Assembly: GCA_015055865.1 (NCBI GenBank)
Contig: SVHK01000011.1
Coordinates: forward strand, 1 to 42,226
Direction of reading: 5' to 3'
DNA: 42,226 bases
From: Clostridiales bacterium
GTDB lineage: Bacteria; Bacillota; Clostridia; Christensenellales; Borkfalkiaceae
Each line of letters begins with the position of its first letter. Position 1 is the first letter of the stretch. Made by a program: the position numbers and the translations under genes. This document shows positions 1 through 8,248 of this stretch, one piece after another. The notes beneath the pieces are model-generated. The model saw only the letters and a list, made by a program, of their open reading frames with translations, ran no database searches and had not been told where the DNA came from.

Positions 1-501
1 GATCTTGTGCTTGATTGTGGCGAAGATAAGCCAGATTCGAATGAAGAATACGACGCAACGCCGGAAACACCGCAAGAATATCGTGGTACGAACCGTTTTC
101 ATTCGTATAGACAACAACAGTTGAAATTTTTGCAAACGACGGCTTTGGAAACGGAGAATAAAATCACGTTTGCCGTTTCGCATATATGCCCGATAAAAGC
201 GACGAGCTACGCGGGTAGTGTGTTTGATATCGAAAGAGAATTGTACGGTAGATGGAATGCCGAACTCGAACGTTTGAATATTAAGTTTATGCTTTGCGGG
301 CATTTCCATACGGCGTTTGTGTTGCATAAGGATGATGAAAGAAACTTCTTGCCGCACGAATATCCTGTTATCGTTGGTTCGGTGTGCCTCAAGGAAAGTT
401 TGATGGGTGCGGCGATTACGCTAAATAAGAATGAAATGACGGTTTGTATGACCGACGAAAGTCACTCAATTGCGGAAACATACGTGCTTTCGTTGTCTTA
501 A
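1..501 (+). CDS. Metallophosphoesterase, C-terminal part (5' truncated)
   Basis: The frame is already open at base 1, so the gene begins before the window. The visible residues carry hallmarks of the calcineurin-like phosphoesterase fold: an early LDCGEDK segment, a SHICP segment with a candidate metal-binding His, and a GHFH motif about 100 residues in, the usual late metal-ligand pair of the family. It would hydrolyse a phosphomonoester or diester with a two-metal centre; substrate and location cannot be told without the N-terminus. The C-terminus looks natural, ending with a beta-rich segment. A sialidase fragment in another frame begins at its stop codon. Confidence 0.8.
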   Translation, partial: DLVLDCGEDKPDSNEEYDATPETPQEYRGTNRFHSYRQQQLKFLQTTALETENKITFAVSHICPIKATSYAGSVFDIERELYGRWNAELERLNIKFMLCGHFHTAFVLHKDDERNFLPHEYPVIVGSVCLKESLMGAAITLNKNEMTVCMTDESHSIAETYVLSLS

Positions 502-503
502 AC

Positions 504-977
504 AAAAGTGAGTTTTACGACGGACAAACTTGGTCGGAATTTAGCAAAATCTCTTTGCCAAAGGATGCAGAAAAATTCGGTTGGTATGAACCGCACGCAA
601 TTGAAACGGAAGAGAATCGCCTTTTGGTAACCGTTCGCGTACAGTCTAAGGAAACTTCGCCTGAGGGGATTTCTTTGCTTCCCTTAACTATTTATAGTTT
701 TGAGTCGGTAGATGGTGGTAAGAGTTACAGTGAGCCTAAACCTATGGACATTATAGGTTCACCGCCTCATTTGTACAAAACGACGGACGGAAAAATCATT
801 TTATCTTACGGTAGGCGTGAAATGCCAATGGGGATTCGCGCAAAAATTTCCAAGGATAAAGGAAAGACGTGGGGCGAAGAAATCATTCTTATCGACGACG
901 CTACGCATATTGATTTAGGCTATCCCTCGACGACGGAAATTGAAAAAGGAAAGTATTATACGTTCTTGGGACGTTAA
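504..977 (+). pseudogene. Exo-alpha-sialidase (BNR/Asp-box) fragment
   Basis: An open stretch resembles the middle of a six-bladed sialidase. Two Asp-box repeats are visible (SVDGGKSY and SKDKGKTW), plus a degenerate one (YDGQTW) near the start and a YPSTTEIEKG segment like those preceding a late blade. The frame can be opened at a TTG at 444, inside the upstream gene, but no ribosome site precedes it and the first residues do not resemble the family. Both the N-terminal blades and the C-terminal blade(s) are missing, and there is no signal peptide. I read it as the decayed remnant of a glycan-degrading enzyme; a short expressed protein is less likely. Confidence 0.6.
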
Positions 978-1019
978 TAAATATGGAATGCTAAATTGTC
1001 GTTTTTAGTAGTAATATGA

Positions 1020-1048
1020 TTGATTTTTTTTTATTTTTGAGCTATAAT
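1020..1048 (+). promoter_or_regulatory. Sigma-A type promoter for the PHP-eutH pair
   Basis: TTGATT at 1020-1025 and TATAAT at 1043-1048 are separated by exactly 17 bp. Transcription would start about 100 bases before the PHP gene. The leader contains an inverted repeat (CGCGTTTT near 1098 and AAAACGCG near 1122) not followed by a T-run, so it is not an obvious terminator. Confidence 0.65.
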
Positions 1049-1156
1049 AAATTCTATAATTGGCGTAAATAAATTGTAACGACGTTCTTAAAATTGCGCG
1101 TTTTTGGCGAATAAAAGGTAAAACGCGAAAAATTTAAGGTTATTGGGAGAGAAAAT

Positions 1157-1978
1157 ATGTTATTTCCGCAAAACTTACATACGCATAGCACTTTTTGTGA
1201 CGGGAAAAACGATTGCGAATCGACGGTTTTGAAAGCAATTGAGATTGGCTTTACGGGTATTGGTTTTTCAGGACATTCGCATTGTGATTATATTTATAGT
1301 TCTGCGTCGATGTCGCCCGAAAATACGCGTATTTACAAACAGCAAATTGCAAGTTTGAAAGAAAAATATAAAGATAAAATCGACGTTTTTTGCGGATTGG
1401 AATTCGACCAATATTCCGACGACGATAAACAAGGCTACGATTATATCATCGGGGCGAATCATTACTTGAAAATTGGTAACGAATTTGTTGGGTTTGATAG
1501 AAACGCTACCACCGTTCAAGAGATTATTCGTAATTATTTCGACGGCGATGGGTTAAAATTTGCGAAACAATATTATAGTGAGTTGGCGGAATTGCCGAAA
1601 TACGGCGATTTCGATATCGTAGGGCATTTCGATTTAATTACGAAAAACTGCGAACTTGCTCCGCTTTTTGACGAGAACGACGAAAAATATAAAAGGTACG
1701 CGTTGGATTGTCTTTACGCGTTAAAAGACAAAATTCCCGTATTCGAAATAAATACGGGCGCTATGTCGCGTGGGTATAGAAAAACGCCTTATCCTAATCC
1801 GTTCATTTTAAAAGAAATGGCTAAAGCGGGCGTTGGCATTACGCTCAGTTCGGATTGCCACAACAACGAGTTCTTAGCTTACGGTTTTGACGAAGCGTTG
1901 CGTCTTTGCAAAGCGTGTGGCGTTAAGGAATTGCAAATTTTGACGAAAGGAGGATTCAAGGGATTAAGCCTTGAATAA
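1157..1978 (+). CDS. PHP-domain phosphatase (histidinol-phosphatase family)
   Basis: 273 residues, the normal size for the HisJ/HisK branch of PHP phosphatases. Metal-binding signatures appear in order: HTH near residue 8 (NLHTHSTFCDGKN), GHSH near 40, GLEFD near 80, a GHFD segment around 157 and SSDCHN near 230. The family uses a trinuclear metal site to hydrolyse phosphate monoesters, classically histidinol phosphate in histidine synthesis. No other his genes are nearby, so histidinol phosphate is only one possible substrate. The ATG at 1157 has GGGAGAG just upstream. The stop codon lies 5 bases before eutH, so the two are probably co-transcribed. Confidence 0.85.
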   Translation: MLFPQNLHTHSTFCDGKNDCESTVLKAIEIGFTGIGFSGHSHCDYIYSSASMSPENTRIYKQQIASLKEKYKDKIDVFCGLEFDQYSDDDKQGYDYIIGANHYLKIGNEFVGFDRNATTVQEIIRNYFDGDGLKFAKQYYSELAELPKYGDFDIVGHFDLITKNCELAPLFDENDEKYKRYALDCLYALKDKIPVFEINTGAMSRGYRKTPYPNPFILKEMAKAGVGITLSSDCHNNEFLAYGFDEALRLCKACGVKELQILTKGGFKGLSLE

Positions 1979-1983
1979 TAACT

Positions 1984-3090
1984 ATGTCGCCTATTTCATT
2001 CATTATGGCGTGCTTTTCTTTGTTGGGCGCATTTGATTTAATTATTGGTAATAAATTCGGCATAGGCAAGCAGTTTGAACGCGGTATTATGCTACTCGGC
2101 GCAATGGTAACGTCGATGGCGGGTATGCTTGTTTTAGCGCCGTTAATCGCGCAATTATTGCGTCCTTTTGTGAACGCGGTTTCGAGTGTAATACCTTTCG
2201 AACCGTCTGTTATTCCTGCTATGATACTTGCTAACGATATGGGTGGCGCGCCCCTTGCGATGGAATTTGCAAGTAACGAGCAAGTCGGATATTATAACGC
2301 GCTTATCGTATCCGCGATGATGGGGGTAACCATTTCTTTCAATATTCCGTTTGCGATGGGGGTCGTACCCAAAGAAAAACACGAACAATTATTGTTGGGG
2401 ATTCTTTGCGGTATCGTAACGACACCCGTCGGATGTTTGGTTTCCGCCGTTATCGTAGGGTTGCCTTTGGTTGACGTATTGGCAAGTATTATTCCCTTGC
2501 TTATCTGCGCGATTTTATTGGCGGTGGCGTTATTTTTATTTCCCAACGTCTGCGTGGGAGTATTTAAAATATTAGGTGTCGTTATCAAAACGATTATTTT
2601 ATTCGGGCTTGCCGTGGGTATTTTCGAAGGGTTGACGGGGATAGAACTCGTTCCTTATACCGCGCCAATCCAAGAAGCTTTTGACGTTTGTACCAACGCC
2701 GCGATGGTAATGTCCGGCGCGTTCCCGCTCGTGTATATTCTTTCCAAATTGCTGAATAAACCGATGAAAAAAATTGGCGAATTAATTGGCGTAAACGCAA
2801 CGTCGGCGCTTGGATTCGTATCGACGCTTGCCACCAACGTTACCACGTACGGCAATATGCAAGATATGGACGAGAAAGGCGCGATACTCAACGCGGCGTT
2901 TTCCGTGTCGGCAGGATTTGCATTAGCCGGGCATTTGGCGTTTACGCTTTCGTTTAACGGCGCGTATGCCGTGAGTATGATTGTCGGCAAGATTGTTTCA
3001 GGGCTTAGCGCAGTAGCGTTTGCCTTAGTGTTATTAAAAATCTTAAATAAAAATAAAAATATAGAAACGCAAGAAATAACAACCTTTTAA
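1984..3090 (+). CDS. eutH: EutH-like ethanolamine transporter
   Basis: A 368-residue, very hydrophobic protein with roughly ten membrane segments. Its loops match EutH, the ethanolamine permease of the eut operons: the LANDMGGAPLAM segment, SAMMGVTISFNIPFAMG, and the late GFVSTLATNVTTYGNMQDMDEKGAILNAAF region. It is slightly shorter than enteric EutH. The ATG at 1984 is the first start after an in-frame stop at 1972, and the only good purine run (GGAGGA near 1949) lies in the PHP gene, so translation is probably coupled to that gene. No other eut gene or microcompartment gene is nearby. Confidence 0.85.
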   Translation: MSPISFIMACFSLLGAFDLIIGNKFGIGKQFERGIMLLGAMVTSMAGMLVLAPLIAQLLRPFVNAVSSVIPFEPSVIPAMILANDMGGAPLAMEFASNEQVGYYNALIVSAMMGVTISFNIPFAMGVVPKEKHEQLLLGILCGIVTTPVGCLVSAVIVGLPLVDVLASIIPLLICAILLAVALFLFPNVCVGVFKILGVVIKTIILFGLAVGIFEGLTGIELVPYTAPIQEAFDVCTNAAMVMSGAFPLVYILSKLLNKPMKKIGELIGVNATSALGFVSTLATNVTTYGNMQDMDEKGAILNAAFSVSAGFALAGHLAFTLSFNGAYAVSMIVGKIVSGLSAVAFALVLLKILNKNKNIETQEITTF

Positions 3091-3103
3091 CTGAATACAA
3101 AAC

Positions 3104-3138
3104 CCCGTCTTACAGGGAATCCTGCAAGACGGGTTTTT
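3104..3138 (+). terminator. Intrinsic terminator after eutH
   Basis: A 13-bp stem (3104-3116 with 3121-3133, one mismatch), four-base loop and TTTTT at 3134-3138. It also has A residues on its left side, so it may serve the convergent glmM transcript from the other strand. Confidence 0.9.
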
Positions 3139-3149
3139 ATATAACCTTA

Positions 3150-4541
3150 TTAGTCTATTGCGCCGTGTCCTTTTTGTAAAATTACGTTTACGACTTCGTT
3201 TACGTACTTTTCGCATAAAGAAAGCGTTTCCGCTTCGACCATTACGCGTACGACCGGTTCAGTACCCGATTCGCGTACTAAAATTCTACCCGTATCGCTA
3301 AGGCTTACTTCTACGTTTTTTACGGCTTCGCAAACGTCTTTATCCGTTCGCGCCGTCGCTTTGTCTTTAACCCGTACGTTTTTGAGTACTTGCGGATAGA
3401 CGGTCATTGGCGCGACGAGAGAAGAAAGTTTTTCCTTTTTGTCAATCATCGCTTGCATTACTTTTAAGCTCGTCAAAATCCCGTCGCCCGTCGTGGCGTA
3501 TTGCGAAAAGATGATATGACCCGATTGTTCTCCGCCGAGCGAGTGTCCGTTGGTAACCATATTTTCATATACGTATTTATCCCCAACCGCCGTCTTTTCA
3601 TAGTTTATATTCGCGTCGTCAAGCGCTTTGAAAAAACCAAAATTAGACATTACGGTGGCAACGACGGTATTGGTGGTAAGCTCTCCGCGTTCTTTCATAT
3701 AGGTTGCGTAAAGGTATAAGATTTGGTCGCCGTCTACGACGTTGCCTTGTTCGTCCACGCAAAGACAACGGTCGGCGTCGCCGTCGTAGGCAAAGCCCAC
3801 GTCTAAACCGTTTTCGCGTACGAAATTTTGCAAAGCTTGAATATGCGTTGAACCGACGCCTTGGTTGATATTGACGCCGTTGGGCTCTGCGCCCATAACG
3901 TAAGTTTTTGCGCCGAGCGCGTCGAATACGCTTTTAGCAATCGTCCACGCGCTACCGTTTGCGCAATCAAGCCCAACTTTCCAGCCTTTAAACGAATATA
4001 ATCCGAGTGAGATGAGATACCCAACGTAGCGGTTTCTGCCGGCTACGTAATCTACCGTTCTACCGATATTTTCGCGCGTTGCGTAAGGAACTTGCGTTAG
4101 CCTTTCATTAAATACGTTCACCTTGCCGTCTAAGTAATCTTCAATGAACGAAATAGTGGTTTCGTCCATTTTTTCGCCTATTTCGTTAAAGAGTTTTATA
4201 CCGTTATCGTAAAAGGGGTTATGGCTAGCGGAAATCATTACGCCACAGTCAAACCCGTCCGTTTTCGTAATGTAAGAAACGGACGGCGTCGTCGTTACGT
4301 GCAAGAGATAAGCGTCTGCGCCCGACGAAACGATACCGCCTGAAAGCGCGTATTCGAACATATACCCTGAACGGCGCGTGTCCTTGCCGATGACGATTCG
4401 AGCTGGTTCGTTACAACCCGCGCGTTTTTTCTTTTCCGTTAAATACCAACCGAGAAATCTTCCTACCTTAAACGCGTGTTCGGCGGTAAGATTTTTATTC
4501 GCTTCTCCGCGAAATCCGTCCGTACCAAAATATTTTCCCAT
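3150..4541 (-). CDS. glmM: Phosphoglucosamine mutase
   Basis: 463 residues, full length. It interconverts glucosamine-6-phosphate and glucosamine-1-phosphate on the route to UDP-GlcNAc and peptidoglycan. Visible family signatures: FGTDGFRG at the N-terminus, the phosphoserine loop SASHNP (active Ser about residue 106), the magnesium loop DGDADR at 253-258, the GGEQSGH sugar-binding segment, and the C-terminal phosphate-binding RESGTEP. The ATG at 4541 follows GGGAGAAA. It lies downstream of a GlmU-like beta-helix gene on the same strand, which fits an amino-sugar unit. Confidence 0.97.
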   Translation of the reverse strand: MGKYFGTDGFRGEANKNLTAEHAFKVGRFLGWYLTEKKKRAGCNEPARIVIGKDTRRSGYMFEYALSGGIVSSGADAYLLHVTTTPSVSYITKTDGFDCGVMISASHNPFYDNGIKLFNEIGEKMDETTISFIEDYLDGKVNVFNERLTQVPYATRENIGRTVDYVAGRNRYVGYLISLGLYSFKGWKVGLDCANGSAWTIAKSVFDALGAKTYVMGAEPNGVNINQGVGSTHIQALQNFVRENGLDVGFAYDGDADRCLCVDEQGNVVDGDQILYLYATYMKERGELTTNTVVATVMSNFGFFKALDDANINYEKTAVGDKYVYENMVTNGHSLGGEQSGHIIFSQYATTGDGILTSLKVMQAMIDKKEKLSSLVAPMTVYPQVLKNVRVKDKATARTDKDVCEAVKNVEVSLSDTGRILVRESGTEPVVRVMVEAETLSLCEKYVNEVVNVILQKGHGAID

Positions 4542-4659
4542 TTTTTTCTCCCTTTTTATTATTTTGGCTACGCCACGTCACATAGTTGATTTTTCTCGCC
4601 AAACTGACAAAAATAATTTTAGCGTAAATCAACCATTTTCTGCGACACAGCCATTATTT

Positions 4660-5319
4660 TTAACGTTTTTCTACAACGTCGCCTTGACGTTTATAAATAC
4701 AATTTTCTTTTACCACTCCGCGCACGCACGAAAGGGGATAAACTTGCGCGTTTTTACCGATGACCGTTCCTGGATTGAGTACGCTGTTACACCCAACTTC
4801 CACAAAATCTCCCACGAACGCGCCTACTTTTTTCCTGCCCGTACGTACGATTTCGTTTCCGTCTTTTATCGTGACGAGCGATTTGTCTGATTTTACGTTA
4901 GAAGTGATAGAACCTGCACCCATGTGCGCCTTAAAGCCCAAAATACTGTCTCCGACGTAGTTGTAGTGAGGGACTTGAACGTTGTCGAAAAGGATTACGT
5001 TTTTCAATTCTACCGAATTTCCAACGACGCAATTTTCGCCTACGAGCGCGCTACCGCGGATAAAAGCGCAATGTCTAACTTCCGTTTTTGCACCGATAAT
5101 ACACGGCGCGCCCAAGTATGCCGTCGGCGCAATTTGCGCTTGGCGATGTACCCATACGTTTGGGGAAATTTCCGTATATTCCGATTTATCGAGCGTTTTA
5201 CCTAATTGACAAATAAATTCGCTAATGGATTCCAAAGCTTCCCAAGGATAGACGAACGAACGTAAGTATTCGCCGGCTTTGCTTCGTTGTAAATCAAAAA
5301 GTTGTTCTATCGTTTGCAT
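4660..5319 (-). CDS. Left-handed beta-helix acyltransferase-like protein (GlmU C-terminal-like)
   Basis: 219 residues. After a helical N-terminus of about 50 residues, hexapeptide repeats run through most of the protein (AQIAPTAYLGAPCIIGAKTEVRHCAFIRGSAL split over several turns, then VVGNSVELKNVILF and AHMGAGSITSNV). This is the trimeric beta-helix fold of the acetyltransferase half of GlmU. No nucleotidyltransferase half is present, so the name UDP-GlcNAc pyrophosphorylase often given to such proteins would be misleading. Its position before glmM suggests an amino-sugar or cell-envelope acylation role, but this is inference. A gap of about 120 bases separates it from glmM. Confidence 0.75.
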   Translation of the reverse strand: MQTIEQLFDLQRSKAGEYLRSFVYPWEALESISEFICQLGKTLDKSEYTEISPNVWVHRQAQIAPTAYLGAPCIIGAKTEVRHCAFIRGSALVGENCVVGNSVELKNVILFDNVQVPHYNYVGDSILGFKAHMGAGSITSNVKSDKSLVTIKDGNEIVRTGRKKVGAFVGDFVEVGCNSVLNPGTVIGKNAQVYPLSCVRGVVKENCIYKRQGDVVEKR

Positions 5320-5374
5320 TTCGATTTGCCCCCTTTCTTTTATTATATTAGTGATTATACTGTGTTGGCTACCT

Positions 5375-5425
5375 AAAAAAGCGATAAGGCATCGTTAAAA
5401 ATTTTTGACTTCTTATCGCTTTTTC
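5375..5425 (-). terminator. Terminator after the P-type ATPase
   Basis: GCGATAAG at 5381-5388 pairs with CTTATCGC at 5412-5419 across a 23-base loop. On the minus strand the stem is followed by a run of six T. A shorter T-run lies on the plus strand side as well, so it could work both ways. Confidence 0.7.
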
Positions 5426-5429
5426 GTTA

Positions 5430-8030
5430 TTACGGTCTGAAATGAGAATAATTCAAATCTTTATTTTGTTGCGGTTCTTCGTCTTCGGCGGGGTTGAAAA
5501 GGTCGAAGAAACGAATGAGCATTTCTGATAAAGGTATCGCCGCTTGGACGATAATAATGAGCAATAGAATTTGGGCTAAATTAAAGGAGATGTCGCTCCA
5601 ACCCGTCATTACGATTTCGCCAAGGAAGGGTACGCTAATAATCGTCGAACAAACGAAACACATCGCAACGAACAACGCAAATTTAATACCCGTTAACGGT
5701 TGACAAATTCTAAATAACATTACGAGCCCCGTAAAGGTTAAAGAAATCATTAGCATTGCGTTGTAAACGGGGGTCATATGTCCGTCCGCGCCGATGAATC
5801 CAAACGCGCTTGCAAGCGGAGTAAGGCTTATCACGTATAAGGTTAAAATACCGCCTGCGAGTACGAGTGCGCCCGGTAGAGCTCTACTCAATACGAACGG
5901 GATAAATTTACCTTTCACGCGTTGCGTATTAGGTTGCATCGAAAGGACGAACGAAGGTACTGCGCTGATGAACATCTCGTACATCATCATATTATTCGTC
6001 GTGAAGAAGTAAGCGCTACCGGTTAAGATGCAGGTAAGGGCGAGCGTCAAGGTCAAGAAGGTTTTCATAATATAGAGCGACGCGGAGTCCTTAATATTAT
6101 TGATAACCCGTCTGCCTTCGTTTACGATTTGAGGCATAGAGCCGAAATTATTGTCTTGCAAAACGAGATTGGATACGTTTCTTGCCGCTTCGCTACCCGA
6201 CGCGACGGAGATAGCGCAGTCCGCTTCTTTCATTGCGAGAATATCGTTTACGCCGTCGCCCGTCATTGCGACGGTGTTACCTGCTTTTTTAATAGAACGG
6301 ATTAGGATTGCTTTTTGTTCGGGAGTAACGCGACCGAATACCGTGTACTGATTCGCTGCGTTTTCCACTTCGATATCCGATAAACCTTCGAGCGAAAGGT
6401 ATTGCGACGCGTGACGAATCCCTGCGCGACGAGCGACTTCCGCGACCGTTACGGGGTTATCGCCCGAAATAACTTTCACTTCAACGTCGTTTTCTTTGAA
6501 CCATTTAATCGTTTCGATTGCGTCCGGTCGGATATTGTCCGAAAGAGTGATAATAGCAATCGGTCGAAGGGACGCGGGCGCTTTACCGTTTTGGATTTGG
6601 GAAGTGGAGTGCGCGACGATGAGAACTCTCAACCCCATTTGCGCGTATTGTTTAACGATTTTTTCTACGCGGACGGGCATCGGTTTTAATACGAATTCGG
6701 GTGCGCCCATCACGAACGTACCGACTTCGCCAAACGTTACCGCCGAGTATTTACGCGCAGAGGAGAAGGGGAGTTTATCGGTTGCCGTTAAAACGGTCGA
6801 ATCGCCGAACCGTTCGTAGAGCGCGATGGAAGTTTGGTTGTTGTCTTCGAGCGAAGAGTGCATAGACCCGATGACGTCGTCAATGGAATAGCCCGTGTAG
6901 TTATTGAGTAAGATGCAATCGCTTACTTTCATTCTGCCGTCCGTAATCGTACCCGTTTTGTCCAAACACAACACGTTGACGCGTGCGAGCATTTCAAGCG
7001 AATACATATCTTGTACGAGCGTATTATAACGGGCAAGCCTTATCATACCCACGGAGAGCGCGACGGTCGTTAAGAGTAATAATCCCGACGGAATCATACC
7101 AATAACGACGGACGCCGTTTTTTGAATCGTTTGTTGTAAAGTAACGTCGCCTGCGAACAGGGTATGAAAGAACCCGTTCTCTTTAATGAGTTCCCAATTC
7201 GCGTTGGGCATTGCTTCGTAGTTCGTAAAGAACATAAATACTGCAACGGGGATAATCATTAAGCCGATTGCTTTAATAAATAAGTTTATGGAATTAATAA
7301 TTTCCGAGTTCGGGCGTTTGTATTTTTTTGCTCTCGCCGTCAATTTGCTAATATACGTGTCGTCGCCGATTTGGTCCACGCGAACGGCGATTTGACCGCT
7401 AGCAACGAACGAACCTGCGTAAAGCAAATCCCCGTCTTCTTTTTTAATGGGTACGGATTCGCCCGTTAAGAGCGATTCGTTGACTTCCGCCGTGCCGTCT
7501 ACCGCGATACAGTCGGCAGGGATTTGTTGACCTGCGGAAAGGAGCAAAATATCGTCGAGTACAATTTCTCCGACGTTGATTTCCTTGCGTTTCCCGTCGC
7601 GGATAACCTTTGCGGTGGGCGTAGAAAGAATGGAGAGTTTATCGATTTTTTTCTTCGCGCGGATTTCTTGGAAGATACTTACGAAAATATTCGCGCCAAA
7701 AATGAGCGTGAACGCAAACTGTGGTAACGGCGCTTTTGCAAACCACAACGCAACCGCAACTAAAAGGCAAAGAAAGTTGAAAAACGTGCAAATATTCCCT
7801 AAAAAGATACTTTTATAGCTTTTAGAGTATTTTTTGCCTTCTTTATTATATAACCCTTGTTCGATACGGCTTTTTACTTGCGCCGAACTCAAACCTTTGT
7901 CGGCGTCCGCGTTAAAGCGTTGCGTTGGCGTGGTGATAACCGGTTGTTTATTTTTAAAAGGTAATTTATTTTTCCAATTATTGTTCGAGCTTTTTTTATT
8001 CGGCTCGGTATTTTTTAATTGTTCGGACAT
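5430..8030 (-). CDS. Cation-translocating P-type ATPase, CtpE-like
   Basis: 866 residues with all core P-type ATPase elements: actuator TGES at 189-192, membrane motif IPSGL at 313-317, phosphorylation site DKTGT (Asp357), and TGDGVND at 590-596. Membrane segments lie near 75-125, 250-270, 300-335 and six more after residue 640. There is no Cys-Pro-Cys motif, so it is not a heavy-metal pump. IPSGL and the overall layout suggest the CtpE-like branch, for which calcium uptake is reported in mycobacteria; the substrate here is inference. The first 70 residues are Asn/Lys-rich and probably disordered. It is transcribed alone, divergently from serS. Confidence 0.9.
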   Translation of the reverse strand: MSEQLKNTEPNKKSSNNNWKNKLPFKNKQPVITTPTQRFNADADKGLSSAQVKSRIEQGLYNKEGKKYSKSYKSIFLGNICTFFNFLCLLVAVALWFAKAPLPQFAFTLIFGANIFVSIFQEIRAKKKIDKLSILSTPTAKVIRDGKRKEINVGEIVLDDILLLSAGQQIPADCIAVDGTAEVNESLLTGESVPIKKEDGDLLYAGSFVASGQIAVRVDQIGDDTYISKLTARAKKYKRPNSEIINSINLFIKAIGLMIIPVAVFMFFTNYEAMPNANWELIKENGFFHTLFAGDVTLQQTIQKTASVVIGMIPSGLLLLTTVALSVGMIRLARYNTLVQDMYSLEMLARVNVLCLDKTGTITDGRMKVSDCILLNNYTGYSIDDVIGSMHSSLEDNNQTSIALYERFGDSTVLTATDKLPFSSARKYSAVTFGEVGTFVMGAPEFVLKPMPVRVEKIVKQYAQMGLRVLIVAHSTSQIQNGKAPASLRPIAIITLSDNIRPDAIETIKWFKENDVEVKVISGDNPVTVAEVARRAGIRHASQYLSLEGLSDIEVENAANQYTVFGRVTPEQKAILIRSIKKAGNTVAMTGDGVNDILAMKEADCAISVASGSEAARNVSNLVLQDNNFGSMPQIVNEGRRVINNIKDSASLYIMKTFLTLTLALTCILTGSAYFFTTNNMMMYEMFISAVPSFVLSMQPNTQRVKGKFIPFVLSRALPGALVLAGGILTLYVISLTPLASAFGFIGADGHMTPVYNAMLMISLTFTGLVMLFRICQPLTGIKFALFVAMCFVCSTIISVPFLGEIVMTGWSDISFNLAQILLLIIIVQAAIPLSEMLIRFFDLFNPAEDEEPQQNKDLNYSHFRP

Positions 8031-8088
8031 TGTAAACTCCTTAACTTTACCTAATTAGTAAACCCTAAAGGTTTTTAAAATCTTTACT

Positions 8089-8117
8089 ATTATAGCATAT
8101 CTAAACGGAAAATACAA
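8089..8117 (-). promoter_or_regulatory. Promoter of the P-type ATPase gene
   Basis: Read on the minus strand: TTGTAT (8117-8112), a 17-bp spacer, then TATAAT (8094-8089). The leader is about 55 bases and ends with AAGGAG before the ATG at 8030. Confidence 0.7.
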
Positions 8118-8188
8118 GCAAGGAATGGCTAATTGCTAAAATTTTAGTTAAATTTCAAGAAAACCGACGAAGAAAGGGGGATATTTAA

Positions 8189-8217
8189 TTGATTTTGGGC
8201 GGTAAAAGTTGTATAAT
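8189..8217 (+). promoter_or_regulatory. Promoter of serS
   Basis: TTGATT at 8189-8194, 17-bp spacer, TATAAT at 8212-8217. The ATG of serS is 32 bases further on, behind AGAGGTG. No T-box leader fits in this short leader. Confidence 0.8.
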
Positions 8218-8248
8218 GGTAGAGATGAAAAACGTTTAGAGGTGTTTT

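Noticed and set aside
8031-8248. T-box leader for serS
   Set aside because: The leader after the promoter is only about 25 bases, too short for a T-box, and no T-box core is seen.
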